Shown: positions 42,502-52,690, counted from the first letter of the stretch. The stretch is DNA of 64,000 bases from Meishania litoralis (GCF_042611095.1 NZ_JBHFPV010000004.1:124001-188000); one strand, 5' to 3'. Numbers and translations are program-made. The notes: generated by a model not told the origin, from the sequence alone.

Positions 42502-43473
42502 TCAAAAAAGTTCTTTCTTAAGAAGATGCTCAATAATGAGTTTGGCATGTATCCGCGAATTTTCGATGAACCATTTATGTGTTTCCATGCCCCCGCAGAT
42601 CACTCCGGCGAGGTATAATCCCTTGACGTTGGTCTCCATGGTTTCAGGATCATAATTGGGAAGTCTTTTTTCATCATCGGAGAGTTCGATTCCCAAGTTT
42701 TCCAAAAATTCAAAATTGGGCATATAGCCCGTGAGTGCGAGCACAAAGTCGTTTTTAAGTTCAATGGTACCTTCTGGTGTGTCTATGACAATCTTGTTCT
42801 GCTTGATTTCCTTAACCGTAGCGTTATAATAGGCCTTAATGCTCCCCTCCTCAATACGGTTGATGATATCGGGCCGTACCCAATATTTGACCCGTTGACC
42901 GACTTCAGGCCCACGAATGATCAGACTTACATCGGATCCCTTTCGCCAACATTCCAAAGCTGCATCGATAGCGGAATTACTTGCACCGATGACGGCTAAT
43001 TTTTGACTCGCATAAAAATGAGGGTCCTTGTAGTAATGGGAAACTTTGGGAAGATCTTCACCGGGTACATTGAGCAAATTGGGAAGATCGTAGAAGCCTG
43101 TTGCGATAATCACATTGGTGGCCGTAAATGTGTTTTTGTCGGTCCGAACTTCGAATTGGTTATCCGATTTTGCGACTTTTTCTACCTTTTCAAATAGGCG
43201 GATGTTCAATTGGTTACCGGTCACGATACGACGGTAATATTCCAAGGCTTCATTGCGTTTGGGTTTGGCCTCTTTGCTGATAAAGGGTATATCATCGATT
43301 TCCAGCCGCTCGGAAGACGAAAAGAACTGCATGTTCACGGGATAATTGAAAAGGGAATTTACGATCGGCCCTTTTTCGAGAATGATATACTTCAATCCTT
43401 TTTTCTTTGCCTCAAGGCCACAGGCAATTCCGATCGGCCCTCCCCCAACAATTACAATATCGAATTGTGCCAT
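42502..43473 (-). CDS. ypdA: YpdA-family putative bacillithiol disulfide reductase
   Basis: The 323-residue flavoprotein has the FAD loop VGGGPIGIACGLEAKKKG at the N-terminus, the NAD(P)H loop VIGASNSAIDAAL near residue 169, and a C-terminal ATGFYDLPN/LAGVICGG pattern. The thioredoxin-reductase CxxC is absent, as in YpdA, which recycles bacillithiol disulfide with NADPH. It overlaps the rpe stop by one base, so the two genes are coupled. Confidence 0.88.
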   Translation of the reverse strand: MAQFDIVIVGGGPIGIACGLEAKKKGLKYIILEKGPIVNSLFNYPVNMQFFSSSERLEIDDIPFISKEAKPKRNEALEYYRRIVTGNQLNIRLFEKVEKVAKSDNQFEVRTDKNTFTATNVIIATGFYDLPNLLNVPGEDLPKVSHYYKDPHFYASQKLAVIGASNSAIDAALECWRKGSDVSLIIRGPEVGQRVKYWVRPDIINRIEEGSIKAYYNATVKEIKQNKIVIDTPEGTIELKNDFVLALTGYMPNFEFLENLGIELSDDEKRLPNYDPETMETNVKGLYLAGVICGGMETHKWFIENSRIHAKLIIEHLLKKELF

Positions 43474-44132
43474 TACGAAGTAATTTCCTTTAGCTCTTGT
43501 ATGGTCAGGGTAGGATTTTCACTTTTAAAGACAAAACTGCCGGCCACTAGAACATCGGCTCCGGCATTTATAAGGGCTTTGGCATTTTTTGAGGTAACAC
43601 CACCGTCCACTTCAATAAGTGTCTTTGCCCTTTTATGTTGGATCAAGGCTTTTAAATCGCGCACCTTTTTATAGGTGTTTTCGATAAAGGACTGTCCTCC
43701 AAACCCCGGATTTACACTCATCATGCAGACCAGGTCGATGTCGTTGATGGTGTCTTCGAGAACATTGATGTTGGTATGCGGATTCAAAGCTACCCCCGCC
43801 TTCATTCCTTCAGATTTTATGGCCTGTAGACTTTTATGTAAGTGGGTACAGGCTTCATAGTGCACGGTAAGCACATGGGCGCCCAATTCGGCAAAAGTCT
43901 TGATATAGCGGTCTGGATCGATGATCATCAAATGCACGTCCAAAGGCTTAACGGCATGCTCTCCAATAGCTTTCATTACGGGCATTCCATAGGAAATATT
44001 AGGTACAAAAACGCCATCCATAATATCTAAATGGTGCCAATCGGCCATGCTGTTCTCGACCATTTCTACATCACGTTGAAGATTGCCGAAATCGGCGGCG
44101 AGAAGAGAAGGTGCTATTTTAATAGTGCTCAT
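43473..44132 (-). CDS. rpe: Ribulose-phosphate 3-epimerase
   Basis: Rpe interconverts ribulose-5-phosphate and xylulose-5-phosphate. The start MSTIKIAPSLLAADFGNL is set by the family N-terminus, removing 20 residues of upstream frame and giving 219 residues. Motifs: HLDIMDGVFVPN, DVHLMI, VNPGFGGQSFI and EVDGGV. A TACTTTTG -7 element lies 19 bases upstream. Confidence 0.95.
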   Translation of the reverse strand: MSTIKIAPSLLAADFGNLQRDVEMVENSMADWHHLDIMDGVFVPNISYGMPVMKAIGEHAVKPLDVHLMIIDPDRYIKTFAELGAHVLTVHYEACTHLHKSLQAIKSEGMKAGVALNPHTNINVLEDTINDIDLVCMMSVNPGFGGQSFIENTYKKVRDLKALIQHKRAKTLIEVDGGVTSKNAKALINAGADVLVAGSFVFKSENPTLTIQELKEITS

Positions 44133-44151
44133 TTGCTTGTGAGGATTTTTA

Positions 44152-44159
44152 CAAAAGTA
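44152..44159 (-). promoter_or_regulatory. -7 promoter element upstream of rpe
   Basis: On the minus strand this reads TACTTTTG, fitting TAnnTTTG, 19 bases before the rpe ATG. No clear -33 TTG is visible. Confidence 0.4.
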
Positions 44160-44223
44160 GTGAAATGATATGTCGAACGGTGTACATAACATTTCAAAAT
44201 AACAGGTTGGCCGCGTTTATTCG

Positions 44224-45036
44224 CTACACTTTTTCGGCAATAACCTCTGACATTAGGCAAGTGCAGATTGAAGCCCCGGGAATTTTTTTCAATTCCCCCA
44301 TTTCTGAAAGTGCTTTTCTCACCTCATCATCGGTCAGGTAGTTTTGAGGCACTAGGCGCGGAAAGTAACTTTCGAAAAAGGTTTTTGGCCATTGCCATAC
44401 CCCGTTATCTGGAGTACCTATTTTAGACATTGGTCGAAAACCGACTATCTTCATGCCAATATCGTGTAACATCTTGGGAAGATGTCTTCCGATATCGACC
44501 TCCGAATCGGAATCTTTGAAACTTTTTAACGCCATGGCGATGGCTTTTGCCAACGACTCTTTTCTAGGCTCCGTTTGAAGGGTAGACCAATCATAGTATT
44601 CTTGAATGACCATTCTACCGCCCGGTTTCAACGCCTTATGGACTTTGGCAAGTATTTCTTCGGGATTCGGGATCCATGCCAAGGCCCAGCGGCAGTACAT
44701 ACCATCCAAGCTTTCGGGTTCAAGCGCCATTTGGTCAAAATCCGAATGGATCGCCCTGATATTCAGGCTGTAATTTTGTCTTACCTGTTTCAAAAATTCT
44801 ATATATGCTTCCGACTTGTCGATACCGATGACCTCTCCTTTTTGGCCCACAAGAAATGCCAATTCCTTGGTGCAGTAGCCAGGTCCGCACCCCAGATCGA
44901 GAATCGTTTGTCCAGCTTTAAAATTTGCCGATTTCCACCCTTGTTGGGCTTCTTCGGCCCAAACTTGGTGCTGCACGCCCAACCTAAAAAGTTCCTCCCT
45001 GTCCGTTCCTAAAATGTAAGCTTTGTTTTCTGCCAT
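44224..45036 (-). CDS. Class I SAM-dependent methyltransferase
   Basis: The 270-residue protein has SAM motif I LDLGCGPGYCTKELA near residue 48, acidic motif II VIGIDKS, and KALKPGGRMVIQEYY as motif post-II/III. It resembles small-molecule methyltransferases of the UbiE/Coq5 type, but the substrate is not evident. It follows the TPR lipoprotein gene by 17 bases on the same strand. Confidence 0.85.
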   Translation of the reverse strand: MAENKAYILGTDREELFRLGVQHQVWAEEAQQGWKSANFKAGQTILDLGCGPGYCTKELAFLVGQKGEVIGIDKSEAYIEFLKQVRQNYSLNIRAIHSDFDQMALEPESLDGMYCRWALAWIPNPEEILAKVHKALKPGGRMVIQEYYDWSTLQTEPRKESLAKAIAMALKSFKDSDSEVDIGRHLPKMLHDIGMKIVGFRPMSKIGTPDNGVWQWPKTFFESYFPRLVPQNYLTDDEVRKALSEMGELKKIPGASICTCLMSEVIAEKV

Positions 45037-45053
45037 GGATAATGTTCGAAGAT

Positions 45054-45992
45054 TTAGTTGAAATAATGGGTCAGATCACTTTCTGCGGCAATATAACCAA
45101 ACGAGGTAAAAGCCTTGCTTTCGATCAGTGCTTCCATGGCTTCTTTTGCCTTTGCTTTTTCACCGTTATAGAAATACCAATTCGAGAGCCCATAGGCAAT
45201 GGCGTCTCCGGTTGGGTTTCCCGTAACCGTATTTTCAAGTGAGTCAAGAGATATCAGCCCTTTATATAGCTTACAAAGCTTATGATAACTTTGATTTTCA
45301 ATGACGTTCATTTCATTCATTATCGGATCCAGCATTTTGTTGGCTATTTCTTCGTTGCCAAGCCGACGTTGGATCATATAGAGCCAATGGGTACTTGAAA
45401 CGATATTGTCGGGCAGTTCGCCCGATTGTCTACATTTTATGTACGCATCAAAGGCCTTTTCATAATCATGTTTGAGGTAGTAGGCCAAACCTAAATGATA
45501 CCAAATATTGCCATGCAGCGTACTTACCGGAATATTCTTTGCATTCGGAATGCCATCGGGCTCTACTGCGTTTTCCGTGCCTGCAATTAATTGTGCGGCT
45601 GTTTCAAGATCGGCAATTGCCTCATCGAACTTTCGGATCGAAATGTACCGATGTCCACGATGTCTATAGAATCGCGCATCTTCGGGAAATTTCCTAATCC
45701 CTTCCGAGAAGATATTTATGGCATCTTCATAATTTCCTAAATAGGCCGTTCTTCTGCCATACCAAATAATATTATCGGCGTTATCCTCGTCCTTTTCATA
45801 ATCTTTTTTGGCCGAATCATATTGGGATATCATTTTCGGGGATGGTTCCGGCAATGAAAACTCCTTGCCCAATGGTGTTTTAAAAGTATTTTGCCTTTCT
45901 ATGGTTGCTACTTTTTCCTTGTTATTCCCTTTACAGCCTGTAATTAATGGAAGAAAAAAGAAGACCAATACCGAAAATCGTATGGTACCCAT
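45054..45992 (-). CDS. TPR-repeat lipoprotein
   Basis: The 312-residue protein has a lipoprotein signal (LPLITGCKGN) and several tetratricopeptide repeats (about 75-235: NYEDAINIFSEGIRKFPED, KFDEAIADLETAAQ, YEKAFDAYIKC). It is probably an envelope scaffold for protein contacts. No enzymatic motif is present. Confidence 0.83.
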   Translation of the reverse strand: MGTIRFSVLVFFFLPLITGCKGNNKEKVATIERQNTFKTPLGKEFSLPEPSPKMISQYDSAKKDYEKDEDNADNIIWYGRRTAYLGNYEDAINIFSEGIRKFPEDARFYRHRGHRYISIRKFDEAIADLETAAQLIAGTENAVEPDGIPNAKNIPVSTLHGNIWYHLGLAYYLKHDYEKAFDAYIKCRQSGELPDNIVSSTHWLYMIQRRLGNEEIANKMLDPIMNEMNVIENQSYHKLCKLYKGLISLDSLENTVTGNPTGDAIAYGLSNWYFYNGEKAKAKEAMEALIESKAFTSFGYIAAESDLTHYFN

Positions 45993-46120
45993 TTTACTTG
46001 ATTATAGTTTTTGCTTGTTCGTTTTCTGCGCAACAAATTTAGAGCGAAATTTGGATCGGAAAATTTTCTGGATATTTTTAGTCGGCGTTAATTTATTGAT
46101 TTAGAAAGATCACATTGAGA

Positions 46121-47263
46121 TTAATCCTTGAGTTTATTGTATTTTTTCATAAGGGATAGAACCGTATCGATTGGAATCGACGATATTTTGTGACCGTCTC
46201 TCCCAAGCATCGTTTCAGCTGTGAAGAGCGAGTTTAAAATTGCTTCTTCAGTCGCTTCTATGGTTGCTAGAAATAAGGGGGACAATCCGTCGTTACGCAA
46301 AATTTTGGTTTCGCGAAGCAACGAATCACTGGAATGGGGAATCAAGTTGCTTTTGGCCGTTGACATGGCGATGACATAGTCTCCACTACCGTTGGAGGCA
46401 ATGCCCCCTGTTTTTGCCAATCCCATAATCGCTCTTTTGGCGAGACGCTCTAAATTTCTTGAACTTAGTGGGGCATCCGTAACAACGACCATCATACAAG
46501 AGCCATCGACATCATAATTGAACTGCCTTGGAATATTGCCCAATTCTTTGGCAACGGGTACTCCATTGATTTCAAGTACGCCACCGAAATTTGTTTGCAC
46601 CAAAACGCCGACAGTATAACTGCCAAAAGATTCGGGTGCAATTCGTGAAGATGTCCCGATTCCGCCTTTGAAACCAAAACACACAGTTCCGGTGCCCGCA
46701 CCGACATTGCCCTCTTCAACAGGGCCGTTCTTGGCATTTTTAATGGCGGCAATAACATGTTCATGTTTTACATGCCTTCCTCGTATGTCGTTCAAATAGC
46801 CATCGTTTGTTTCCCCTACTACGGAGTTGACTGACCTGACGGTTGTATTTCCCTGTTGATCCAACGTATAACCTATCAACGCATCTGAAGCTGTTGGTAC
46901 GCTCAAGGTATTCGTGAGAACAACGGGAGTCTCAATATTTCCCAATTCTTTGACTTGGCTGTAACCGGCTAATTTTCCAAAACCGTTACCTATATATATG
47001 GCCGCCGGAACTTTTAATTGAAAGATATTGTCAGAATGGGGCAGTATGGCCGTTACCCCGGTTCTTATGCTATCGCCCATAATTAAGGTAGTATGGCCTA
47101 CCAGAACCCCCTCGACGTCGGTTATCGCATTGTAAGCCCCTGTTTTTAAAACACCGATTTCAATACCGTAGTCCCTTATTCTTTTTCCTTGGGAGAAAAC
47201 TTGCGTTACGGCCATCAGAATAAAGATTTGTAGCCACCTAAAAGGAATCACATGTTTCGGCAT
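46121..47263 (-). CDS. P1-family peptidase (DmpA-like aminopeptidase)
   Basis: The 380-residue protein has a signal peptide (FILMAVTQVFSQ) and resembles DmpA/BapA Ntn-hydrolases that self-cleave before a nucleophile Ser. Seen motifs: GVLVGHTTL, ILPHSDNIFQLKVPAAIYIGNG in pieces, GNVGAGTGTVCFGFKGGIGT, and VDGSCMMVVVTDAPL, whose Ser aligns with the DmpA nucleophile. Substrates of the family are N-terminal D-, L- or beta-amino acid peptides. Export suggests a periplasmic role. Confidence 0.88.
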   Translation of the reverse strand: MPKHVIPFRWLQIFILMAVTQVFSQGKRIRDYGIEIGVLKTGAYNAITDVEGVLVGHTTLIMGDSIRTGVTAILPHSDNIFQLKVPAAIYIGNGFGKLAGYSQVKELGNIETPVVLTNTLSVPTASDALIGYTLDQQGNTTVRSVNSVVGETNDGYLNDIRGRHVKHEHVIAAIKNAKNGPVEEGNVGAGTGTVCFGFKGGIGTSSRIAPESFGSYTVGVLVQTNFGGVLEINGVPVAKELGNIPRQFNYDVDGSCMMVVVTDAPLSSRNLERLAKRAIMGLAKTGGIASNGSGDYVIAMSTAKSNLIPHSSDSLLRETKILRNDGLSPLFLATIEATEEAILNSLFTAETMLGRDGHKISSIPIDTVLSLMKKYNKLKD

Positions 47264-47310
47264 TATGTTTTTCCATTAAAGAAACTATTTAACTTTTCGA
47301 TTCTTGATTA

Positions 47311-49965
47311 CTACTCGCTCTTTTTGCCCGTATAGATTTCATGGTTTTCATCTCCGCCCGACAATAGGTATGCATAGAGGTCTATGATTTCTTCATCGTT
47401 CAGGCGATTCAAAAGTCCTGGAGGCATCGGCGAAACCGGCGAAAGCTCTTGTCTCTCAACATCGGTCTTGGCCAATTTTGAGGTGTAAGACGGGTTATAT
47501 GGATTTGTCATAATGTTCAGGGAATCACCCGAATCGGACAACAACCTTCCGATAACCTGCGAACCATCTTTTTTATGGAAAACAGTATTCGCATATTGAT
47601 CCGAAATCTCGTCGCTAGGGCTTATGAGCGAAAAAGTCAGGTCGTAACTGCTGAATTTGGAATGTATTTGTGTGAGGTCAGGCCCTGTGGCCCCTCCTTC
47701 TCCTTTCATTCTATGGCATGAAATGCACAAGGCGGCCCGATAGGCCCTTTCTCCTTTTGCAATGGTACTTTTGTATTCCTTACTTTTTTCCCAATAAATA
47801 CTATTGGCATTCTGCATGGTGTAATTCTGACCAGGGCCTATGGGTTTGGGAAGATCTGCCAAAGCATCGGTTGGAGAATAGATACCCGAGAGCCTCTCAT
47901 AGTATTCCCTTTCTGCTTTTGGCACATGTGTCATGGCCTTCTGTCGTACATTCTCGATATAGGCCTTAAAGCTCATGCCACCTTTTGCATTCATCACATC
48001 GAAAAACCACTTGAAGTATTTTTCACGGGCTTCTTTCGTCCAACCTTCATCGGCATGGCTCAATAACATGCCGTAGTAAATCGATTCGCTCGGGGGCATT
48101 TTGGCAATAACATCGCGAATGAGCGGCCCGTACTGCTCACTTCTTAAAGTGGCCTCTTCGGAAAGCATTTCAACACCCTCGGTAATCGTATTTTCCTTGG
48201 CATGTCTTTCGAGTAGGTCGGCCAAATTTTCGGTAACACCATCTGCCTTGAGGAACAACAATAATTGCCCAAGTTCTCGGTTAATGGTATTGTTGGCGTG
48301 CGGGAAATAAGAATTTAATTTGCGGCCGGTCGCATCTCCAATACCAGCTTCGGGTTCGCCCATTCTTATGAATAAGAGGGCATAGGTGCGTAACAGTGCA
48401 ACTTGATCATGTTTTGAAAGTGATTCAAGATTCAGTTGGTTCAATTTTTCGAGTATGTTCTTTTGTAAACTTTTATCACCTTGATGCGCTAGGGCAATTC
48501 CGGCCTCGATGATTTTTGTAGGGTCTTGTTCACTAAAAAAACGATCTTGCCATTGTGCGGTCGGTTGATGTTCTAATGCGATTCGCGATGCATAGCGGAT
48601 AAACCGATCCTTATGGTTCAGATTATTCCAAGCCAATGGAATGGCTTCTTCCGATTTTTCTATATGATATCGCTCAATATTATGTCTTAGTTCGCGGAGT
48701 TTTTCCGATTCCGAATCCACTATTTTTGCTTCAGTTGTTTCCTCATTTCCAGTATATCGTAATCGAAATAGGTGCGAATCGATCCGGCGGCCCCCGGTGG
48801 CAAAATATAGGTTTCCGTCAATGCCTGCGATCATATCGGTCAAGGGTAGGGGAGTGCCTGACAGAAATTCTTCCCGAGTGCCCGTATAACTGCTGCCATT
48901 GGGCTGCAGGTCGATAAAATAGATGGTGCCGAAACTCCAATCCATGATAAGAAGTCCGTTTTTGTACTTCGATGGAAAATTTAGGGTGTTCCCTGCTAGA
49001 ACCGCCGTCGGCGAACCTTGTTCTAGATTATGAACAGCTGGAAGATTATCAGGATAGTAAGCCGGCCATTTGCCGGATCCCGTACGCCATCCGTATTCAC
49101 CGCCACTGGTCACATGGCATATTCTCGTTGGGCGGTACCAAGGCATTCCTATATCCCACTCCATATCGGCATCATAGGCGAAAAGTTCACCGTCTTGATT
49201 GAATGCCATATCAAAAGGATTTCGGTATCCTGCGGAGATAAGCTCCCAATCCGTTCCATCCGGATTGAACTTCGCGACCCACCCTCCAGGAGCCTTGATG
49301 TCATTGGCGTGTCCACGGGCATCTAAATAAGGTTCGAAAAGATTGTCTTCGCCCCAATTGGTAGGCAACAAGCTATTTTCCTTCAATGTTTCGGGTACCA
49401 AAACATGATTCCCGGCAATAAAATAGATTTGTGTACCATCTGGTGAAAGCACAAAACTATGTGGCCCGTGTTCGCCGGCACCGTTTAATTTTAATAACAT
49501 TTCGGTTTTGTCGAGCGTACCGTCGCCATCGGTATCCGTTAGACGATACACCCCACTACCATATTCCTTTTCATCGGGCAGGTCGTCGCTCCAATTTTTA
49601 TTTACCGCAACGTAAAGGCTGTTGAAGGCCCAAAGTAGGCCATGGGCATGACCAATTTTAAGATTTAGCGGTATTATTTCATCGGCATTTATGACGCTGC
49701 CTTCCGATGGTGCTTTGAACTTATATATTTTTCCGTACTGATCGCAGGAAAAAAGCCAATTGTCCGGACCTTGGGCTAAAGCGACCCATGATCCCTGTTC
49801 ATTCTCACTCGGGCTGTAGAGTTCCTCTAGTTCAAATCCATTGGGTACGTTTAATGATATGTCATCTATCGTAATCTTTTGGGGTTCGATAGAATGAACT
49901 TCTTTTTCTTGCTTGCATGAAATAAAAAAATAAATAAGGGCGATTAATTGGGTGGCCTTCTTCAT
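47311..49965 (-). CDS. Large lipoprotein: dehydrogenase-like propeller plus cytochrome c
   Basis: The 884-residue protein has a lipoprotein signal (IYFFISCKQ) and an N-terminal beta-propeller of the PVC-type membrane-bound dehydrogenase kind (GPDNWLFSCDQYGKIYKF; DTDGDGTLDKTEM). A HEAT-like helical middle (about 430-700) follows, then a C-terminal cytochrome c domain with one CISCH heme site and a distal Met in PVSPMPPGL. Such proteins are linked to sugar or glycoside oxidation in Planctomycetes and Bacteroidota, but no substrate can be inferred here. Confidence 0.85.
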   Translation of the reverse strand: MKKATQLIALIYFFISCKQEKEVHSIEPQKITIDDISLNVPNGFELEELYSPSENEQGSWVALAQGPDNWLFSCDQYGKIYKFKAPSEGSVINADEIIPLNLKIGHAHGLLWAFNSLYVAVNKNWSDDLPDEKEYGSGVYRLTDTDGDGTLDKTEMLLKLNGAGEHGPHSFVLSPDGTQIYFIAGNHVLVPETLKENSLLPTNWGEDNLFEPYLDARGHANDIKAPGGWVAKFNPDGTDWELISAGYRNPFDMAFNQDGELFAYDADMEWDIGMPWYRPTRICHVTSGGEYGWRTGSGKWPAYYPDNLPAVHNLEQGSPTAVLAGNTLNFPSKYKNGLLIMDWSFGTIYFIDLQPNGSSYTGTREEFLSGTPLPLTDMIAGIDGNLYFATGGRRIDSHLFRLRYTGNEETTEAKIVDSESEKLRELRHNIERYHIEKSEEAIPLAWNNLNHKDRFIRYASRIALEHQPTAQWQDRFFSEQDPTKIIEAGIALAHQGDKSLQKNILEKLNQLNLESLSKHDQVALLRTYALLFIRMGEPEAGIGDATGRKLNSYFPHANNTINRELGQLLLFLKADGVTENLADLLERHAKENTITEGVEMLSEEATLRSEQYGPLIRDVIAKMPPSESIYYGMLLSHADEGWTKEAREKYFKWFFDVMNAKGGMSFKAYIENVRQKAMTHVPKAEREYYERLSGIYSPTDALADLPKPIGPGQNYTMQNANSIYWEKSKEYKSTIAKGERAYRAALCISCHRMKGEGGATGPDLTQIHSKFSSYDLTFSLISPSDEISDQYANTVFHKKDGSQVIGRLLSDSGDSLNIMTNPYNPSYTSKLAKTDVERQELSPVSPMPPGLLNRLNDEEIIDLYAYLLSGGDENHEIYTGKKSE

Positions 49966-50082
49966 ACCTGAAATTTAATGTAACTAATATACCAAAAATA
50001 CCTTTTAATGAGCCCAATGAAAATAAGGACGGCGATGGTATAAGATCTTGAGTGAAACAAAAGTTCGTTACCGCACTATTTA

Positions 50083-51699
50083 TTACTTCATATAAACCTT
50101 TATCCAATCAGTAAATGCCTTCGCATTTTTAGAGGCCTCAGGTGCAGTATCTGAAAATGGTTTTTTTTCTTCTGCCAATGCCTTAAAGTAATCGGAAAAC
50201 ATGTATGCAGAAATTTCGTTGGGATGGTCAAGACCTCTTGAGGTCGGGAAAGAATTCTTATAGAAGGGAATGTCATCAACGGTTTTATAATTAGGATTTT
50301 GTAATGAGTCTTTTTGAACGAAGTAATTGCCGTTCATTTTTCTTATGATAAAAACCTTATCTACGAAGTCTTTGCCCATAACAGGAATTCCCTTGCCTTT
50401 CTTCAAAAGTGTGCGCAACCAATAATACGAATCTTTATCTACGGGATTCGAAATTAGCCACTCTGCAATAGGTGCATCAGGATTTGATACCTGATCAACT
50501 TTAATACTTTCATCGACCGTAATATCTGCGCGTACAAAATTCCAATTCTCGGTATAGAGTTTTGTAAATCTTGACTTATATGTTCGCTGTAGCGAGTGCA
50601 TTTGCTCGTGTACCAAGAGCCCGCCTAATTTGACGACAAGTGCTTGCTCATCTTCAGGAGTCATATTTTCGCTCCATTCCTTTGTCAAATAGTCGATATG
50701 CCTTTGGCTTAAAATAATATAAGTTCCTCTGGTATGGGCGAAGCCACCACATAACCAATCCTCTATTTTTATGAAACGCCATGGTTGATCCGCCATCAGC
50801 GAAATACTATTTTTTTCAAGAATTTCTATTACCCTTTCGGTAACATATGAAATACACTTTTTTTCCTTTGGTGTAAAATTGGTAACTGCCGAGGCGAATT
50901 TTTTTCTTGCAAACACTCGGGCACTATCAACTTGCTGCAATGGAGGATTCTCTCCTACAAAAGCTGATATTTCACGAATCTGGAGTTGAGAAAAATAGGG
51001 TTCAAAAGTTTCGTCCAAAATGGCGATTTCTCCTTTTTCTTTCTTCAGAAAATCTATTCTGGGGTGTACCAAATTGCTTTTGCGAACGATATCGATTTGA
51101 TAATCGGTAAGACTATATTTTGGATCAATACGATCTTTGAAATTCCCATCACCTTGAATATTAGGAACATCGTCTGGTATATTATCATCATCAATAATAT
51201 GCTTAAGGGAAAGATTATGCCCTACTTCATGGGCGATTACAAAAGCTTGCATGTATTTAAGTTCACGGTCATCCTCTTCTTCGGTACGCTCTCCTAAAGC
51301 TATAAATGTAAAGTTTCCATTCATCATCCCCCTTCCTAGAGGTCCTTTATTTCCATCTACCGCGTTAACGAAAAACATGTTGACCACATCATCTTGTCCT
51401 CTCAATATTCCTTCTTTTCTCACATTTTCGACTATTTCATCAAGATTGATTAGACCATCTCTGGTCTTGGTGTCATTGTAGAAAATAGGTTCCAGAAAGC
51501 GAAAATCGACCCCTGCTTTTTCGTACGATCTATCAACTAGTTCTTCTGGAACAGCAATGGAGGCCGGATTGTCACCTTTGTCGCTTTGTACTACTATCGG
51601 TTGAATGATAAGCACATAGGGTGAACTAGTTTTTTTTTGTTGAGAACATCCTAAAAAATGGATTGTAATCAATAAGAATCCAAGAATAGCATGTTTCAT
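50083..51699 (-). CDS. Lipoprotein with two HExxH metallopeptidase motifs
   Basis: ATG at 51699 gives MKHAILGFLLITIHFLGCSQ, a lipoprotein signal; nine upstream residues are dropped, leaving 538. The first motif, AHEVGHNLSLKH (H157, E158, H161, H167), has the metzincin spacing HExxHxxxxxH. The second, VHEQMHSLQ (H364, E365, H368), lies in a separate C-terminal domain with another fold. Both could bind zinc, implying two peptidase units in one chain. No close family is named. Isolated, minus strand, with no operon partner. Confidence 0.75.
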   Translation of the reverse strand: MKHAILGFLLITIHFLGCSQQKKTSSPYVLIIQPIVVQSDKGDNPASIAVPEELVDRSYEKAGVDFRFLEPIFYNDTKTRDGLINLDEIVENVRKEGILRGQDDVVNMFFVNAVDGNKGPLGRGMMNGNFTFIALGERTEEEDDRELKYMQAFVIAHEVGHNLSLKHIIDDDNIPDDVPNIQGDGNFKDRIDPKYSLTDYQIDIVRKSNLVHPRIDFLKKEKGEIAILDETFEPYFSQLQIREISAFVGENPPLQQVDSARVFARKKFASAVTNFTPKEKKCISYVTERVIEILEKNSISLMADQPWRFIKIEDWLCGGFAHTRGTYIILSQRHIDYLTKEWSENMTPEDEQALVVKLGGLLVHEQMHSLQRTYKSRFTKLYTENWNFVRADITVDESIKVDQVSNPDAPIAEWLISNPVDKDSYYWLRTLLKKGKGIPVMGKDFVDKVFIIRKMNGNYFVQKDSLQNPNYKTVDDIPFYKNSFPTSRGLDHPNEISAYMFSDYFKALAEEKKPFSDTAPEASKNAKAFTDWIKVYMK

Positions 51700-51791
51700 A
51701 CAAATTCTAATTTGTTGTACGGCCAAAATAAACTTTTATTTTTTTTAAAACAATGATTAAGTTTCAAGGCCATTGAACAAAGATGGATAGC

Positions 51792-52247
51792 TTAAGGAAT
51801 AGATTTTCTCAAACCCTCATAAACGACGATACCAACCGCATTTGCCAAATTCAAACTGCGTATACGACTATTGTACAAGGGAATTCTATAGAGCATGTCG
51901 GTATTTTTTCCGATAATGTCTTTTGAAAGTCCAACGGACTCCTTTCCAAATATTAAAAACATATCTTCTTCGAATTCGATGGACCAATGCTCTTTTTTTC
52001 CATGACTTGAAAAGAATGCCATTTTTTTATCCGCATGAAGTGAGAAGAAATCACCAACGTTCTCATAAATAGATGGTGAAAGATATTTCCAATAATCAAG
52101 TCCCGCCCGTTTAAGGTGTTTGTCATTAAGTTCGAACCCGAAAGGTTTTACCAAGTGCAGTCTTGAACCTGTAGCCAGTGCCAATCTGCCGATATTACCG
52201 GTATTATTGGGTATTTCAGGTTCTATTAGCACAATATTGAATCCCAT
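51792..52247 (-). CDS. trmL: tRNA (cytidine/uridine-34) 2'-O-methyltransferase
   Basis: TrmL methylates the wobble ribose of certain leucine tRNAs. The 151-residue SPOUT protein has IPNNTGNIGRLA, FGKESVGL, and IPLYNSRIRSLNLANAVGIV forming the knotted SAM site. The size is that of the single-domain TrmL group. It is downstream of the VF530-like gene by 27 bases. Confidence 0.92.
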   Translation of the reverse strand: MGFNIVLIEPEIPNNTGNIGRLALATGSRLHLVKPFGFELNDKHLKRAGLDYWKYLSPSIYENVGDFFSLHADKKMAFFSSHGKKEHWSIEFEEDMFLIFGKESVGLSKDIIGKNTDMLYRIPLYNSRIRSLNLANAVGIVVYEGLRKSIP

Positions 52248-52274
52248 TTAACTAATAATCGATTTTAAATACAG

Positions 52275-52475
52275 CTATTCGACTTTTTTTCTGGCCCATG
52301 GCGTTCTTCTCAAGAATTTTAAACTTGACTTTATGGAAGGGTTGTTATTGAAGCAATTGATATTTATTTCGGATGCCAATTCATTCCATGTGTAATTTTG
52401 GGTAAGGTGTTCCATTATGTCCAATAATTTTACACCATGAAGTGGATTGTTCGGTTGTTCATGATTTTCAGTCAT
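52275..52475 (-). CDS. VF530-family (DUF2132) small protein
   Basis: The 66-residue protein matches the VF530 family: NNPLHGVKLLDIMEHL, YTWNELASEININCF and PSIKSSLKFLRRTPWARKKVE. The family is proposed to bind DNA, but its role is unknown. ATG at 52475 is preferred to the TTG two codons earlier. Confidence 0.85.
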   Translation of the reverse strand: MTENHEQPNNPLHGVKLLDIMEHLTQNYTWNELASEININCFNNNPSIKSSLKFLRRTPWARKKVE

Positions 52476-52520
52476 GGTCAAGTGCTTTAAAAAAGGAATT
52501 GATCTACGCCTTAAATGAAA

Positions 52521-52545
52521 AAACTCCGGTAATCAGCCGGAGTTT
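52521..52545 (-). terminator. Terminator downstream of rpoD
   Basis: AAACTCCGG and CCGGAGTTT form a perfect 9-bp stem with loop TAATCAG. On the minus strand it is followed by a T-run (TTTTTT), which fits transcripts coming from rpoD. Confidence 0.75.
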
Positions 52546-52690
52546 ATTCATCAATCAAAAAACGAACAGTCATGATAAACTGTTGTTGTGCTTCACAAAT
52601 TACAACTTTTGTTCCATTTTTCCAATTTATGGAAAATTTAACATCTAACTTGTGTCTTGGCCTGTAAATTCCGCCAGTTTGACGGGTTAT

